Source: Marinospirillum insulare DSM 21763
GTDB lineage: Bacteria; Pseudomonadota; Gammaproteobacteria; Pseudomonadales; Halomonadaceae
Length of the DNA: 64,000 nucleotides
Direction: 5' to 3'
NCBI RefSeq assembly: GCF_000686905.1
Contig: NZ_JMLW01000001.1
Span: 62,001-126,000, forward strand
Positions within the stretch are counted from its first letter, which is position 1. Every line of letters starts with the position of its first letter. The position numbers and the translations under genes are program-made. Under the pieces are notes generated by a model. That model saw only the letters and a list, made by a program, of their open reading frames with translations. It made no database searches and was not told the DNA's origin. This document shows, in pieces, positions 28,257-39,551 of this stretch.

Positions 28257-29828
28257 CTATTCCCACTCAATGGTCGCTGGTGGCTTAGATGAAACATCGT
28301 AAGCTACGCGTGAGACTTGTGGGATTTCATTGATGATGCGGCTAGAAACCTTTTCTAACAACTCATAAGGCAGGTGTGCCCAGCGAGCGGTCATAAAGTC
28401 GATGGTTTCTACTGCGCGTAGGGCAATAACCCACTCGTAGCGGCGGGTATCACCCACTACGCCTACCGATTTAATGGGTAGGAATACTGCAAAAGCTTGG
28501 CTGGTTTTTTCGTACCAACCGGCAGCACGTAGTTCTTCAATAAAAATAGCGTCGGCTTCACGCAGAATGTCTGCATAGTCTTGCTTAATTTCACCTAGAA
28601 TACGCACACCTAAACCTGGCCCTGGGAAGGGGTGGCGGTAAACCATGTCGTGAGGTAAGCCTAGTTCCACACCTATGCGGCGCACTTCATCTTTAAAAAG
28701 TTCGCGTAAAGGTTCTACTAGTTCCATGCGCATGGTTTCTGGTAGGCCGCCTACATTATGGTGAGACTTAATAACGTGGGCTTTACCATCTTTAACGGCA
28801 GCCGACTCGATAACGTCTGGGTAGATAGTGCCTTGGGCTAGGAAGTCGACATCGGTTAGTTTGGTGGCTTCTTCATCAAAAATATCTATGAAGGTGTTAC
28901 CAATAATTTTGCGCTTGGCTTCAGGGTCGCTTTCGCCTTTTAGTCTGTCTAAGAAAAGCTTGGCTGCATCTACACGGATAACTCTTACACCCATGTTGTC
29001 AGCAAACATTTCCATGACTTGGTTGCCTTCATTTTTGCGTAATAGGCCGTGGTCGACAAATACGCAGGTTAGCTGGTCGCCAATTGCCTTGTGTAATAGG
29101 GCTGCCACTACAGAGGAATCGACACCGCCTGAAAGACCTAAAAGGACTTTTTTATTGCCTACCTGTTCACGCACACGGGTGATCATGTCTTCGATGATTT
29201 GTGCGGGTGTCCAAAGGGCTTGGCAAGCGCAAATTTCTAGTAGGAAATGTTCTAGCAGGCGCTTACCTTGCAAGGTGTGGGTAACTTCTGGGTGAAACTG
29301 AACACCAAAAAAGCGTTTTTCTTCATGACTAATGGCGGCAATAGGGCAGCTAGGTGTTGAGGCGGTTACCTGAAAACCTTCGGGTAGACTAATTACTTTA
29401 TCGCCATGACTCATCCACACATCGAGCAGCTTTTTGCCATCTTTTAGGTGGTCGCTCATGTCTTGAAATAGGGCAGTTTCGGCTTCTAGCTGAACTTGTG
29501 CATAACCAAATTCACGCTGGTCAGAGCTTTGTACTTTACCACCAAGCTGTTCCGCCATGGTTTGCATGCCGTAGCAAACACCTAAGACTGGAACGCCGAG
29601 TGTAAACACGGCTTCTGGAGCGCGTGGTGAAGCGTTGGCTGTTACTGACTCTGGGCCACCCGCAAGAATAATGCCTTTGGGTGCTAGGGCTTTTAGGTCG
29701 GCTTCTTTCATGTCATAGGCATGAATTTCACAGTAAACGCCCAGCTCGCGAACTCGGCGTGCAATAAGCTGGGTGTACTGAGAGCCAAAATCTAAAATTA
29801 AGATTTTATGCGCGTGAATATCTTGCAT
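28257..29828 (-). CDS. guaA: GMP synthase (glutamine-hydrolysing)
   Basis: A 523-residue enzyme that aminates XMP to GMP. The N-terminal class I glutamine amidotransferase has its cysteine in VLGVCYGMQ and its histidine/glutamate in [10 protein letters not shown]. The ATP pyrophosphatase domain has [11 protein letters not shown] near residue 225. The C-terminal dimerisation domain ends [10 protein letters not shown], as in all GuaA. The start [17 protein letters not shown] at 29828 is chosen for AAAGGG nine bases upstream; the frame runs open for 19 more codons into guaB. It follows guaB by 13 bases, one operon. Confidence 0.97.
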   Translation of the reverse strand: MQDIHAHKILILDFGSQYTQLIARRVRELGVYCEIHAYDMKEADLKALAPKGIILAGGPESVTANASPRAPEAVFTLGVPVLGVCYGMQTMAEQLGGKVQSSDQREFGYAQVQLEAETALFQDMSDHLKDGKKLLDVWMSHGDKVISLPEGFQVTASTPSCPIAAISHEEKRFFGVQFHPEVTHTLQGKRLLEHFLLEICACQALWTPAQIIEDMITRVREQVGNKKVLLGLSGGVDSSVVAALLHKAIGDQLTCVFVDHGLLRKNEGNQVMEMFADNMGVRVIRVDAAKLFLDRLKGESDPEAKRKIIGNTFIDIFDEEATKLTDVDFLAQGTIYPDVIESAAVKDGKAHVIKSHHNVGGLPETMRMELVEPLRELFKDEVRRIGVELGLPHDMVYRHPFPGPGLGVRILGEIKQDYADILREADAIFIEELRAAGWYEKTSQAFAVFLPIKSVGVVGDTRRYEWVIALRAVETIDFMTARWAHLPYELLEKVSSRIINEIPQVSRVAYDVSSKPPATIEWE

Positions 29829-29841
29829 GCTTTTAGACCCT

Positions 29842-31395
<1,554 letters not shown>

Positions 31396-31515
31396 TTATT
31401 AATTGCCTAGTATAGCGCTTAAACACTTGTAAAGGATGGCTCGCATCCTGATCTTGATATGTTAGATTAGTAGGCTTGCTATTGGTTTATTGTTTTAACA
31501 AGGATACACGCTTAC

Positions 31516-32694
31516 ATGACCGCCTCCAGTACCGGAGAGATTTTCCCACCCCCTAATTCAGTTGGGCTGGTTAAACCTGAAATATGTCAATTTACTCAAC
31601 CGCTACAACTGGCTAGCGGTAATGTGCTGCATGATTGGCAGTTAATGATAGAAACCTACGGCAAGCTCAATGCTGATGCCAGTAATGCTGTGCTTATTTG
31701 TCACGCTTTGTCGGGGAATCATCATGCCGCCGGCTATCATTCAGAAGAAGACACTAAACCTGGCTGGTGGGATGCCTACATTGGCCCAGGTAAGCCGATA
31801 GATACTCGGCATTTTTTTGTGGTGGCACTCAATAATTTGGGTGGCTGTCACGGCTCTACCGGACCTTCTTCCATTAACCCCGTAACTGGCAAACCTTTTG
31901 GCCCAGACTTTCCTGTGTTAACGGTCAGTGATTGGGTAGATTCTCAAGCACTTTTAGCGGACCGCTTAGGTATTCAACAATGGGCGGCTGTGGTGGGTGG
32001 CAGTTTAGGAGGAATGCAGGTTTTAGAGTGGTCTTTACGTTATCCACAACGCTTAGGTCATGCGGTGGTGGTTGCTAGCTCACCTAAGTTATCAGCTCAG
32101 AATATTGCATTTAATGAGGTGGCTCGCCAAGCCATTATGTCTGATCCAGACTTTCGTGATGGGCGCTACCAAGAGGCCGAAGTGATTCCGCGTCATGGTG
32201 TGGCTTTGGCGCGCATGGTGGGACACATTACTTATTTGTCGGAACACTCGATGGGTGAGAAGTTTGGTCGTGATTTGCGTACCGACAAACTCAATTATGG
32301 CTATGATGTGGACTTCCAAGTTGAGTCTTATTTGCGTTATCAAGGTAAAAGCTTTTCTGAACGCTTTGATGCTAATACCTATTTATTGATGACTAAAGCC
32401 TTAGATTATTTTGACCCTGCTGAAGCTTTTGACGGTGATTTGGTTAAGGCTTTAGCGCCTATTCAATGTCGTTTTTTGGTGGTTAGCTTTAGTACCGACT
32501 GGCGTTTTTCACCCCGCCACTCTGAAGAATTAGTCAATGCTTTAACCGCTGCACAAAAGCGTGTTAGTTATGCACGTATTAAGTCACCCCACGGGCACGA
32601 TGCATTTTTAATTCCAGATCAACGCTATGAAGCAGTGTTTACTGCTTATATGCAGCGGGTAGCTAAAGAAACTCGGCAAGGGGAGGTTAGTTAA
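31516..32694 (+). CDS. metX: Homoserine O-acyltransferase (MetX)
   Basis: A 392-residue alpha/beta hydrolase enzyme that acylates homoserine for methionine synthesis. The nucleophile elbow is [14 protein letters not shown], the GP-rich GDCxG-type region appears as [15 protein letters not shown], and the histidine is in SPHGHDAFL. In this family the acyl donor, acetyl- or succinyl-CoA, cannot be told from overall similarity. Its stop abuts the metW start with no spacer, the usual metX-metW pair. Upstream 31360-31515 separates it from divergent guaB; I see no SAM-riboswitch-like structure there. Confidence 0.95.
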   Translation: MTASSTGEIFPPPNSVGLVKPEICQFTQPLQLASGNVLHDWQLMIETYGKLNADASNAVLICHALSGNHHAAGYHSEEDTKPGWWDAYIGPGKPIDTRHFFVVALNNLGGCHGSTGPSSINPVTGKPFGPDFPVLTVSDWVDSQALLADRLGIQQWAAVVGGSLGGMQVLEWSLRYPQRLGHAVVVASSPKLSAQNIAFNEVARQAIMSDPDFRDGRYQEAEVIPRHGVALARMVGHITYLSEHSMGEKFGRDLRTDKLNYGYDVDFQVESYLRYQGKSFSERFDANTYLLMTKALDYFDPAEAFDGDLVKALAPIQCRFLVVSFSTDWRFSPRHSEELVNALTAAQKRVSYARIKSPHGHDAFLIPDQRYEAVFTAYMQRVAKETRQGEVS

Positions 32695-33285
32695 ATGCGC
32701 CAAGACTTAACCATTATTGCCAACCTAGTTAAACCTACTAGCCGAGTGTTAGACCTTGCCTGCGGTGATGGCGAGCTGCTGCATTATTTAGAAGAGCATA
32801 AGTCAGTCACCGGTTATGGTTTGGAAATAGATGCTGAACAGATTACTGCCTGTATCGCCAGAGGTGTCGATGTTTTAGAGCAAGATTTGAACCGTGGGTT
32901 AAGTAACTTTGCGGATGGAAGTTACGATACAGTGATTATGACCCAGGCTTTGCAGGTGCTTAGGCGACAAGACCTAGCCTTAGATGAAATGCTAAGGGTT
33001 GGTAAAGAGGCCATAGTGACCTTCCCTAACTTTGCGCATTGGACCAACCGCTTTTATTTAAGTTGGAAAGGCCAGATGCCTATGTCTAAAACGCTACCGC
33101 ACCAATGGTATGACACGCCCAACATTCACTTATTTACCTTTAAAGATTTTGAAGCCTTATGTATGGAAAAAGGCATAAAAATTTTAGACCGCGCTGTGGG
33201 TGACTTTGCTTACCAAAGTCATTGGAAAGCACGTTTATGGCCCAATTTATTTGGTGAAGTAGCCATTTATAGAATAGGTCGTTAA
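32695..33285 (+). CDS. metW: Methionine biosynthesis protein MetW
   Basis: A 196-residue methyltransferase-fold protein. The SAM-type motif LDLACGDGELLHYL is near residue 18. MetW-specific blocks follow (TVIMTQALQVLRR, VTFPNFAHWTNRFYL, LPHQWYDTPNIHLFTFKDFEAL). MetW acts together with MetX in homoserine acylation rather than as a known methyltransferase. Its ATG begins immediately after the metX stop, indicating translational coupling. Confidence 0.95.
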   Translation: MRQDLTIIANLVKPTSRVLDLACGDGELLHYLEEHKSVTGYGLEIDAEQITACIARGVDVLEQDLNRGLSNFADGSYDTVIMTQALQVLRRQDLALDEMLRVGKEAIVTFPNFAHWTNRFYLSWKGQMPMSKTLPHQWYDTPNIHLFTFKDFEALCMEKGIKILDRAVGDFAYQSHWKARLWPNLFGEVAIYRIGR

Positions 33286-33303
33286 TTTTTGAGGAGCTGC
33301 ATT

Positions 33304-33789
33304 ATGCTAGGTCGTAATTTATGTCAAAAGATAAGTCGAAATTTTTCACTAGCCGCCCTGTTCTTGCTTTTAGTAGCTAGCCCTGCTTTTGTAGCGGCCG
33401 CTCAAGAGGGTATGGAGCGAGTAGGTGAGTATGAAATTTATTACAATGTTTTGCCTACTAGCTTTTTAAACCCGCAAGTAGCGCAAGGCTATGGTGTGGT
33501 GCGTAGTAAAGGTCAAGGCATGGTAAGGGTGACAGTTTTACACCGTTTAGCGGATGGTTCTAGCGAGCCAGTTAAAGCACGTGTTTCTGGTCATGCGGGT
33601 AACTTGGCAGGGCAGTTAAATGGGTTAAGTTTTCATACCCATCAGGTGGGGCAAGATAATGGTTATTTTAACCTAGCAACCTTCCGTTTTGCGCACGATG
33701 ACCCCATGCGTTTTAACCTACGTGTTACTTATAATTCTAAACAGCCGGCTCATGAGCTAAGTTTTATTCGTCGTTTATACATGGACTAA
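33304..33789 (+). CDS. DUF4426 family exported protein
   Basis: A 161-residue protein with a signal peptide (FSLAALFLLLVASPAFVAAA). The DUF4426 core starts with EGMERVGEYEIYYNVLPTSFLNPQVAQGYGVVRSKG. The start at 33304 is chosen because GAGGAG is at 33291-33296; a TTG at 33289 lies before it and is unlikely. Function is unknown, but the gene sits between metW and rdgB in many pseudomonads in the same order as here. The mature protein is beta-rich and probably periplasmic. Confidence 0.9.
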   Translation: MLGRNLCQKISRNFSLAALFLLLVASPAFVAAAQEGMERVGEYEIYYNVLPTSFLNPQVAQGYGVVRSKGQGMVRVTVLHRLADGSSEPVKARVSGHAGNLAGQLNGLSFHTHQVGQDNGYFNLATFRFAHDDPMRFNLRVTYNSKQPAHELSFIRRLYMD

Positions 33790-33793
33790 ACCT

Positions 33794-34414
33794 ATGACCC
33801 AAGCTAAGCAGAAGTTGATTTTAGCCAGTGGTAATGCTGGCAAACTCAAAGAGTTTTCAGGTTTGCTAGCGCCTTTAGGTTGGCAAGTAGAAGCACAGAA
33901 CTTATACCCAGTGCCTGAAGCAGAAGAAACCGGTTTAACCTTTGTTGAAAATGCCCTAATTAAAGCCCGTAACGCTGCTTTGCATACAGGCTATGCTGCT
34001 TTGGCAGATGATTCGGGTATAGAAGTGGATGCCTTACAGGGTGCGCCAGGTATTTATTCAGCACGTTTTGCAGGTGAGGGCAGTAAAGATGCCGACAATA
34101 ACGCTTACCTGTTAGATAAGTTGCAAGGCTTACCCACCGCAGAACGTACTGCGCGTTATTGGTGTGTTTTGGCTTTTTTGCGTTTTGCCGAAGACCCCAC
34201 GCCAATCATTGTTCAAGCTAGTTGGGAAGGGCAAATATTAACTGAACCCAAGGGTGAGGGTGGCTTTGGTTATGATCCTTTATTTTGGCTGCCTGAACTT
34301 GGCAAAACAGCGGCAGAGTTAAGCAGTGAGTTAAAGAATAAACTTTCGCACCGTGGCATTGCTAGTCAGCAGCTTATTCAGGCATTAAACCAACGCTACC
34401 CTGCTAATGACTGA
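33794..34414 (+). CDS. rdgB: dITP/XTP pyrophosphatase (HAM1 family)
   Basis: A 206-residue house-cleaning enzyme that hydrolyses ITP, dITP and XTP. The opening LILASGNAGKLKEF is the substrate-binding signature. ALADDSGIEVDALQGAPGIYSARFAG carries the catalytic aspartate region, and GEGGFGYDPLFWLPE follows. The C-terminal KNKLSHRGIA is conserved. It overlaps hemW by eight bases, the usual rdgB-hemW coupling. Confidence 0.96.
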   Translation: MTQAKQKLILASGNAGKLKEFSGLLAPLGWQVEAQNLYPVPEAEETGLTFVENALIKARNAALHTGYAALADDSGIEVDALQGAPGIYSARFAGEGSKDADNNAYLLDKLQGLPTAERTARYWCVLAFLRFAEDPTPIIVQASWEGQILTEPKGEGGFGYDPLFWLPELGKTAAELSSELKNKLSHRGIASQQLIQALNQRYPAND

Positions 34415-35624
34415 GTTAGCTCAACCTCTGCCGCCCTTATCGCTTTATGTACACCTGCCCTGGTGTGTTCAAAAATGCCCCTACTGTGATTTTAATTCCC
34501 ATGCGTTAGCTACCAGTGCTGGCGCGGGTGCTAAACCTCGTTTAGATGCCTTAGTTGAAAAGCAATATGTAGAAGCTTTGCTAGCTGACTTAGATTTTGA
34601 TTTACAAGCTTTTCCAGAGGTGGCAAAACGCCCGTTAGTGTCTATTTTTTTTGGTGGTGGTACGCCTAGTTTAATGTCGCCACAGGGTTATCAAGCCTTT
34701 TTTGCTGGTTTGAAAAACCGTTTACAGTTAACTGCTGATTGCGAGATTACCCTAGAAGCCAACCCTGGCACCGTAGAGCAAGGTAAATTCAGCGGCTACC
34801 GTGAAGCGGGTATTAACCGCCTTTCAATGGGTGTGCAGTCGTTTGCCGATAAGCAGCTTAAAGCCCTAGGGCGTATTCACAGTGGGCAAGAAGCCGTTGC
34901 TGCGGTGGCTGCAGCACGCAAAGCAGGCTTTGATAACTTCAACCTAGACCTAATGCATGGCTTGCCAGAACAAACGCAAAGCTTGGCACTGGCCGATATT
35001 CAACAAGCATTAGATTTACAGCCCACCCACTTGTCTTGGTATCAGCTAACCCTAGAACCTAATACGGAATTTTATCGCCGTCCGCCTAAGTTGCCAGAAG
35101 AAGATACTCTGGCGGCTATTCAAGATGCCGGTAGTGAGCTGATTCAACAAGCAGGCTTTATTCACTATGAAGTTTCGGCTTTTGCACAAAAAGGTAAGCA
35201 GGCTGCACATAACCTAAATTATTGGCGCTTTGGTGATTATTTAGGTTTAGGTGCTGGCGCACATGGCAAGTTAAGCCGTTTTAATTCGTCAGGTAAGCTG
35301 GTGATTGAAAGGCGTTGGAAGACTCGTCAGCCTCAGGCTTATTTATCGCGTTTAATTGAAAGGCGTGATTTTTTAGCAGGCACTGAAATTTTAGCAGCTA
35401 AAGAATTACCCATTGAATTTATGATGAATGCACTGCGTTTGGCCGAAGGTGTTGAAGCTAAAAGTTATCCACTAAGAACCGGGCTAACTTTAGCTGATTT
35501 ACAGCCTCAAATTCAGGATTTAAAGCAGCGTGATCTCTGGACAAGTGATGAGAATAGGATTGCTTGCTCTCCTTTAGGCTGGCGCTGGTTAAACACAGTG
35601 CTTGAACAGTTTATAACAATTTAA
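34407..35624 (+). CDS. hemW: Radical SAM heme chaperone HemW
   Basis: A 405-residue protein with the [4Fe-4S] motif C-x3-C-x2-C in WCVQKCPYCDFNSHA, where the phenylalanine after the third cysteine region separates HemW from coproporphyrinogen dehydrogenase HemN. The radical SAM barrel (FFGGGTPSLM, SMGVQSF, NLDLMHGLPEQT) and the C-terminal HemW domain (LNYWRFGDYLGLGAGAHG) are complete. HemW binds heme and delivers it to proteins. It overlaps rdgB at its start, closing the metX-metW-DUF4426-rdgB-hemW unit. Confidence 0.95.
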   Translation: MTELAQPLPPLSLYVHLPWCVQKCPYCDFNSHALATSAGAGAKPRLDALVEKQYVEALLADLDFDLQAFPEVAKRPLVSIFFGGGTPSLMSPQGYQAFFAGLKNRLQLTADCEITLEANPGTVEQGKFSGYREAGINRLSMGVQSFADKQLKALGRIHSGQEAVAAVAAARKAGFDNFNLDLMHGLPEQTQSLALADIQQALDLQPTHLSWYQLTLEPNTEFYRRPPKLPEEDTLAAIQDAGSELIQQAGFIHYEVSAFAQKGKQAAHNLNYWRFGDYLGLGAGAHGKLSRFNSSGKLVIERRWKTRQPQAYLSRLIERRDFLAGTEILAAKELPIEFMMNALRLAEGVEAKSYPLRTGLTLADLQPQIQDLKQRDLWTSDENRIACSPLGWRWLNTVLEQFITI

Positions 35625-35653
35625 TTAACAAAGTTATCCACAGGCAAGGTGCT

Positions 35654-36688
35654 ATGAAAAAACATATAAAATCTAGATTAGTGGTTAGTTTGTTGTTGGC
35701 AAGTCTAGTGCTACTAACGGCTTGTTCTAGCGATGAATCTAAATACCCTGAACTACCCCAATTGGATATAACTACTGAGCGTTTATACATTGCTGGTATT
35801 TCTTCAGGTGGTTATTTGACGCACCAGTTACACCTTGCTTGGCCTTCTGAAGTGCAGGGTGTGGCTGTGTTTGCGGCAGGTCCCTATGCTTGCGCTAAAG
35901 ATGGTGTTACTGCTGCTTTATTTAATTGTATGGCGGTTAGCCGTGGTGCACCCAGTGCTAAAACCAGTTTGAAACTAATTAAAAAGGCGGCTGAGGAAGG
36001 TGAGCTAGGCGACCCTGAGCTGCTGGCTAAAAGTCGTGTTTATCTTTATCAGGCAGGGGCAGACCCAGTGATCGCTCAGCCTGTTTCTGAAGCCTTAGAA
36101 AAAACTTATGCACAGTTGGCGCCTGAAGGTTTGAAAACTCATACACAGGCCTTGGCTGGTCATGGATTGCCTAGTTTAGATGCTGGTGTTGCTTGTAATA
36201 AAACAGCTGCACCCTATGTGAATGCCTGTGGTTATTCGGGTGCAGCAGAAAGCTTAAACCACCTAGATGGACCGGCTAAACAATCCGTTCAAGCAGAGCC
36301 TCAAGGTCAGTTATTTTCGTTTAATCAAAATACGTTTAAAGCTGAAAAAAGTAAGGGTTTAGCTGAAGAAGGTTTTTATTATGTGCCTGAGCAATGTGCA
36401 GCAGGTGGCTGTGGTTTGCAGGTAGTGCTGCATGGTTGTGAGCAGGGCGCTGAAGAAGTAGGTACAGACTTTATGCAATTAAGCGGTTATTTACAGCAAG
36501 CCGATGCGCGAGACTTAGTGGTGCTTTTTCCTCAAGCAAAAACCAGCTTGGCTAACCCTAAAGGATGTTGGGACTGGTGGGGCTATGAATCTAGTGAGTT
36601 TGCCACTCGTAAAGGCCCGCAGATGCAAGCCATTCATGCTATGTGGCAGCATTTAAGTTTGCAGCCTAAAGTGCAAGAAGCTAATTAG
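35654..36688 (+). CDS. Lipoprotein of the PHB depolymerase / esterase family
   Basis: A 344-residue predicted lipoprotein: signal peptide, then lipobox LLTAC with the modified cysteine near residue 24. The fold signature AGISSGGYLTHQLHLAWPSEVQGVAVFAAGPYACA contains the nucleophile serine (G-x-S-x-G) and resembles extracellular short-chain poly(3-hydroxybutyrate) depolymerases. The late segment LQVVLHGCEQGAEEVG and the repeated cysteines suggest disulfides and a histidine-bearing loop. No polyhydroxybutyrate synthesis genes are nearby, so the substrate may be another polyester or ester. The gene starts 29 bases after hemW and converges on the next gene, overlapping it by eight bases. Confidence 0.8.
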   Translation: MKKHIKSRLVVSLLLASLVLLTACSSDESKYPELPQLDITTERLYIAGISSGGYLTHQLHLAWPSEVQGVAVFAAGPYACAKDGVTAALFNCMAVSRGAPSAKTSLKLIKKAAEEGELGDPELLAKSRVYLYQAGADPVIAQPVSEALEKTYAQLAPEGLKTHTQALAGHGLPSLDAGVACNKTAAPYVNACGYSGAAESLNHLDGPAKQSVQAEPQGQLFSFNQNTFKAEKSKGLAEEGFYYVPEQCAAGGCGLQVVLHGCEQGAEEVGTDFMQLSGYLQQADARDLVVLFPQAKTSLANPKGCWDWWGYESSEFATRKGPQMQAIHAMWQHLSLQPKVQEAN

Positions 36689-37214
36689 TTTTTACAGTGA
36701 AATCAAAATAACTGCCATAGGTGGTGTGAGTATCGGTGGCGGATTGTTCTTGGCCGGTGTTGTTAATTAGCACACTGGCTCGCCACACCATAACGTCTTC
36801 AGTGCAAATACTTAAAATGGGGTTAGCGGTAAACCTGCCAAAACCTTGGTATTCCATGGGGGTGCGGTTATAGCCCATGTACATATCCCGCCCTTGTAGG
36901 TCTATTTCAACTTGTAGGTTTTCTAACTCGGCATCGCTATAACCTTTTAGTTCTACGCTAAGGGGTAAGGTTTCTAGGGGCTTGGGTTCTGCTTTATGTA
37001 AAGTGAAGGTGAATTGCTTGGGCTTTTCTAGCTTAACTAGGCAGGTGTCTTGTGGAAGTTGACAGCCAGAGGCAGAATACCAGGTTACCTGGTCGTCTTG
37101 CTTTTCATTCAGGTAACCCGTGACATACCAGACGGCAAGTAGAATGCCGACTAGCGTGACTAGAATCAGCAGATTAACTGGGTAGGGGTTTTTGTGTTTA
37201 GCTGCAGGGTTCAT
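36681..37214 (-). CDS. Membrane-anchored protein of unknown function
   Basis: A 177-residue protein with one N-terminal membrane helix (VNLLILVTLVGILLAVWYVTGYL, residues about 14-36). The beta-rich soluble part contains two cysteines (SGCQLPQDTC) and the segment DLQGRDMYMGYNRTPMEYQGFGRF. The layout is reminiscent of FixH-like or copper-chaperone-like periplasmic domains, but I do not recognise the family with confidence. The ATG at 37214 is used; a TTG five codons earlier is less likely. It overlaps the esterase gene 3' end by eight bases, convergently. Confidence 0.7.
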   Translation of the reverse strand: MNPAAKHKNPYPVNLLILVTLVGILLAVWYVTGYLNEKQDDQVTWYSASGCQLPQDTCLVKLEKPKQFTFTLHKAEPKPLETLPLSVELKGYSDAELENLQVEIDLQGRDMYMGYNRTPMEYQGFGRFTANPILSICTEDVMVWRASVLINNTGQEQSATDTHTTYGSYFDFTVKTN

Positions 37215-37308
37215 GGATTTATATCTCAAAAAAGCAGCTTTTCAGCTTAACAAAGCGCCATCTAAACTGCCTGTGGTTAGATGACGCACAAATAGGAGTT
37301 TTAGGTCG

Positions 37309-38241
37309 ATGCTCTCATTAGTTCATGCACTGGGCCCTGTTTTTATGGTTATTCTAGTGGGCGTATTTCTTAAAAAAATAAGATTCCCATCAGTCGAATT
37401 TTGGCCGCAGCTAGAGCGCCTTGTTTATTTCTTTTTATTCCCTGCCATGCTCGCCACCCGTTTGGCTTTAGCTGATTTTTCTGATGTGGCAGTAGGGCGA
37501 GTGCTTTTAGCTGTATTTTTAGTCTTGCTAGCAATGACTTTATTAATGTTGCTAATACGCCGCTTAATAAGCCGTAACGGTGCAGAATTTACCTCGGTTT
37601 ACCAAGGTGGTATTAGATTTAATACCTATGTAGCTATAGCCGCATCGGCTGAATTGTTTGGCGGTTTAGGCTTGGCTTTAGCGGCCGTTATTATGGCGCT
37701 CATGATTCCGCTACTGAATGTTTTATGTGTGATTGTTTTTTCACTTTATGCAGGCGAGCAGCGTATGGATATGCGTAAAACGCTAGTAACGGTTATTAAA
37801 AACCCACTGATACTGGGGTGTTTGCTAGGTATCTTCTTAAATATTACTGGTATAGGTATGCCAGGCTGGACTCAGCCGGTGATGGAAATTATTTCTCGTG
37901 CCGCCTTACCTTTAGGTTTGTTAGCGGTAGGTGTGGCACTGAACTTAGCCGCTTTGCGTACAGCGGGTAAACCCTTAATTATTTCTACTCTATTAAAGCT
38001 GTTAATTATGCCGTTAGTTGCGGTAGGAATTAGCCTGCTGCTTAATCTAGAAGTGCAAGAGCAGGCTATGCTGGTTCTTTTCTCCGCTGTGCCAACGGCT
38101 ACCAGTGCTTATATCTTAGCTCGCCAACTGGGTGGCGATGCACCTTTAATGGCGGCTATAGTCACTGCACAAACACTGGTCGCTATGCTAACCCTGCCGC
38201 TGGTTATTTATTTAAACCAGTTGGCTTTTGGGCTTAGCTAA
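37309..38241 (+). CDS. Auxin efflux carrier (AEC) family transporter
   Basis: A 310-residue membrane protein with about ten hydrophobic helices in the 5+5 arrangement of the AEC family. Family-like segments include KNPLILGCLLGIFLNITGIGMP, ALPLGLLAVGVALNLAAL and FSAVPTATSAYILARQLGGDAPLMAAIVTAQT. Members export or import organic acids such as malonate or malate. Substrate is unknown. It has no clear operon partner and converges on the CoA-binding gene, with an eight-base overlap of the 3' ends. Confidence 0.9.
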   Translation: MLSLVHALGPVFMVILVGVFLKKIRFPSVEFWPQLERLVYFFLFPAMLATRLALADFSDVAVGRVLLAVFLVLLAMTLLMLLIRRLISRNGAEFTSVYQGGIRFNTYVAIAASAELFGGLGLALAAVIMALMIPLLNVLCVIVFSLYAGEQRMDMRKTLVTVIKNPLILGCLLGIFLNITGIGMPGWTQPVMEIISRAALPLGLLAVGVALNLAALRTAGKPLIISTLLKLLIMPLVAVGISLLLNLEVQEQAMLVLFSAVPTATSAYILARQLGGDAPLMAAIVTAQTLVAMLTLPLVIYLNQLAFGLS

Positions 38242-38629
38242 GTTCTGAGTGAACAATTTTAGTGCAGGCATCTTCAACGTAAGCAATGCCATGTTTTTCT
38301 GCTAGGGCTTTACAGTCTGGGTTGCTGATACCGAGTTGTAACCAAATAGATTGTGCACCTATCTTTACTGCTTCTTCAGCAACGGGCAGGCAATCTTCTG
38401 CTTTGCGGAAAATATCCACCATTTCTACTGGGTCTGGAATATCACTTAGGCTGGCATAACAAGGCTGGCCTAGTACTTCTTTATATTGTGGGTTTACAAA
38501 GTAAAGCTGGTAACCTGCATTCATTAAATAAACAGCAACCCGATGGCTAGCACGATCAGGTTTGTTTGAGATACCCACAAGGGCAATGGTTTTTGTGTCT
38601 TGCATCAACTTTTGTGCGGTGGTATTCAT
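38234..38629 (-). CDS. CoA-binding domain protein (YccU-like)
   Basis: A 131-residue Rossmann-fold protein. KTIALVGISNKPDRASHRVAVYLMNAGYQLYFVNP, DPVEMVDIFRKAEDCLPVAEEAV and QSIWLQLGI are typical of the stand-alone CoA-binding domain family related to succinyl-CoA synthetase alpha. The start at 38629 fits the family length; the open frame upstream runs into the divergent gene's leader. Function in the cell is not established. Its 5' end faces the enoyl-CoA hydratase gene across only 49 bases, so the two promoters must be packed together. Confidence 0.88.
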   Translation of the reverse strand: MNTTAQKLMQDTKTIALVGISNKPDRASHRVAVYLMNAGYQLYFVNPQYKEVLGQPCYASLSDIPDPVEMVDIFRKAEDCLPVAEEAVKIGAQSIWLQLGISNPDCKALAEKHGIAYVEDACTKIVHSELS

Positions 38630-38678
38630 GGTTGGTCCTTTTGCGATGAATAATAATGATTCTTTTGGAGAGCATAGC

Positions 38679-39473
38679 ATGACAAATACAAAAAATGATG
38701 CCATTACACTAGCGGATTTAGGCCAAGGTGTGGCTTTATTAACCCTTAATCAGCCAGAAAGCCGCAACAGTTTATCGCTAGCTATGTTGGATTTATTAGA
38801 CCAGCGTTTAGATGAAGTTAAAGACGATAAAGCATTTAAAGTGATTGTTATTGCCGCAGCAGGCAAGGTGTTTTGTGCTGGTCATAACTTAAAAGAAGTG
38901 CAGGGTCAGTTGGGTGATCACCAAGCGCAATTAAAATTGTTTAAGCGCTGTAGTGAAGTGATGCAAAAAATTGTTGAGCTACCTTTAACAGTGATTGCTA
39001 GTGTAAGGGGCGTGGCTACGGCTGCAGGATGTCAGCTGGTGGCTAGCTGCGATTTGGCTATTGCTTCAGAAACTTCACGCTTTGCAACACCAGGGGTTAA
39101 TATTGGTTTGTTTTGTTCAACACCCATGGTGGCTTTAACCCGTAATGTTCACCCTAAACATGCGATGGAAATGCTGCTAACCGGTGAAATGATTTCTGCC
39201 GCTCGAGCGGAGCAAATAGGCTTGGTTAACCGAGTGGTAGCCGATGAAGAATTAGAGCAGAAAACCTTTGAGTTTGCTGAATTGATTGCATCTAAATCAC
39301 CTAAAACCTTGGCGATAGGTAAAGAGGCTTTCTATACCCAAAATAGCATGTCATTAAATGAAGCCTATAACTACACGGCTAAGGTAATGGCAGCTAACCT
39401 AGATATTTTAGATGCCAAAGAAGGTATTTGTGCGTTTGTTGAAAAGCGTCATCCCCAATGGCAGGGTAAGTAA
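38679..39473 (+). CDS. Enoyl-CoA hydratase/isomerase family protein
   Basis: A 264-residue crotonase-fold protein. The oxyanion-hole regions appear as FCAGHNLKEV and VRGVATAAGCQLVASCDLAIAS. The position equivalent to the first catalytic glutamate of classical crotonase is not obvious (TAAGCQL) and the second is in FATPGVNIGLF, so this may be an ECHDC3-like member with an uncertain reaction. The start at 38679 is supported by GGAGAG just upstream; the longer frame would overlap the divergent gene. A bidirectional terminator follows at 39496-39530. Confidence 0.88.
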   Translation: MTNTKNDAITLADLGQGVALLTLNQPESRNSLSLAMLDLLDQRLDEVKDDKAFKVIVIAAAGKVFCAGHNLKEVQGQLGDHQAQLKLFKRCSEVMQKIVELPLTVIASVRGVATAAGCQLVASCDLAIASETSRFATPGVNIGLFCSTPMVALTRNVHPKHAMEMLLTGEMISAARAEQIGLVNRVVADEELEQKTFEFAELIASKSPKTLAIGKEAFYTQNSMSLNEAYNYTAKVMAANLDILDAKEGICAFVEKRHPQWQGK

Positions 39474-39495
39474 GAGTAAGGACAGTAAAAATAAC

Positions 39496-39530
39496 TCAGC
39501 CACCTTCAAAAATGAAAGTGGCTGATTTTT
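39496..39530. terminator. Bidirectional rho-independent terminator
   Basis: TCAGCCAC pairs with GTGGCTGA (extended by TTC/GAA) around an A-rich loop, followed by TTTTT on the plus strand and an AT-rich tail on the minus strand. It separates the convergent enoyl-CoA hydratase and putP genes. Confidence 0.85.
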
Positions 39531-39551
39531 AGTAAGAGCTGAGAGAGCTAT

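Noticed and set aside
35634-35642. Perfect DnaA box TTATCCACA in the gap after hemW
   Set aside because: It is a single site; a second copy at 32040-32048 lies inside metX. There is no cluster, AT-rich unwinding region or replication gene to suggest an origin.
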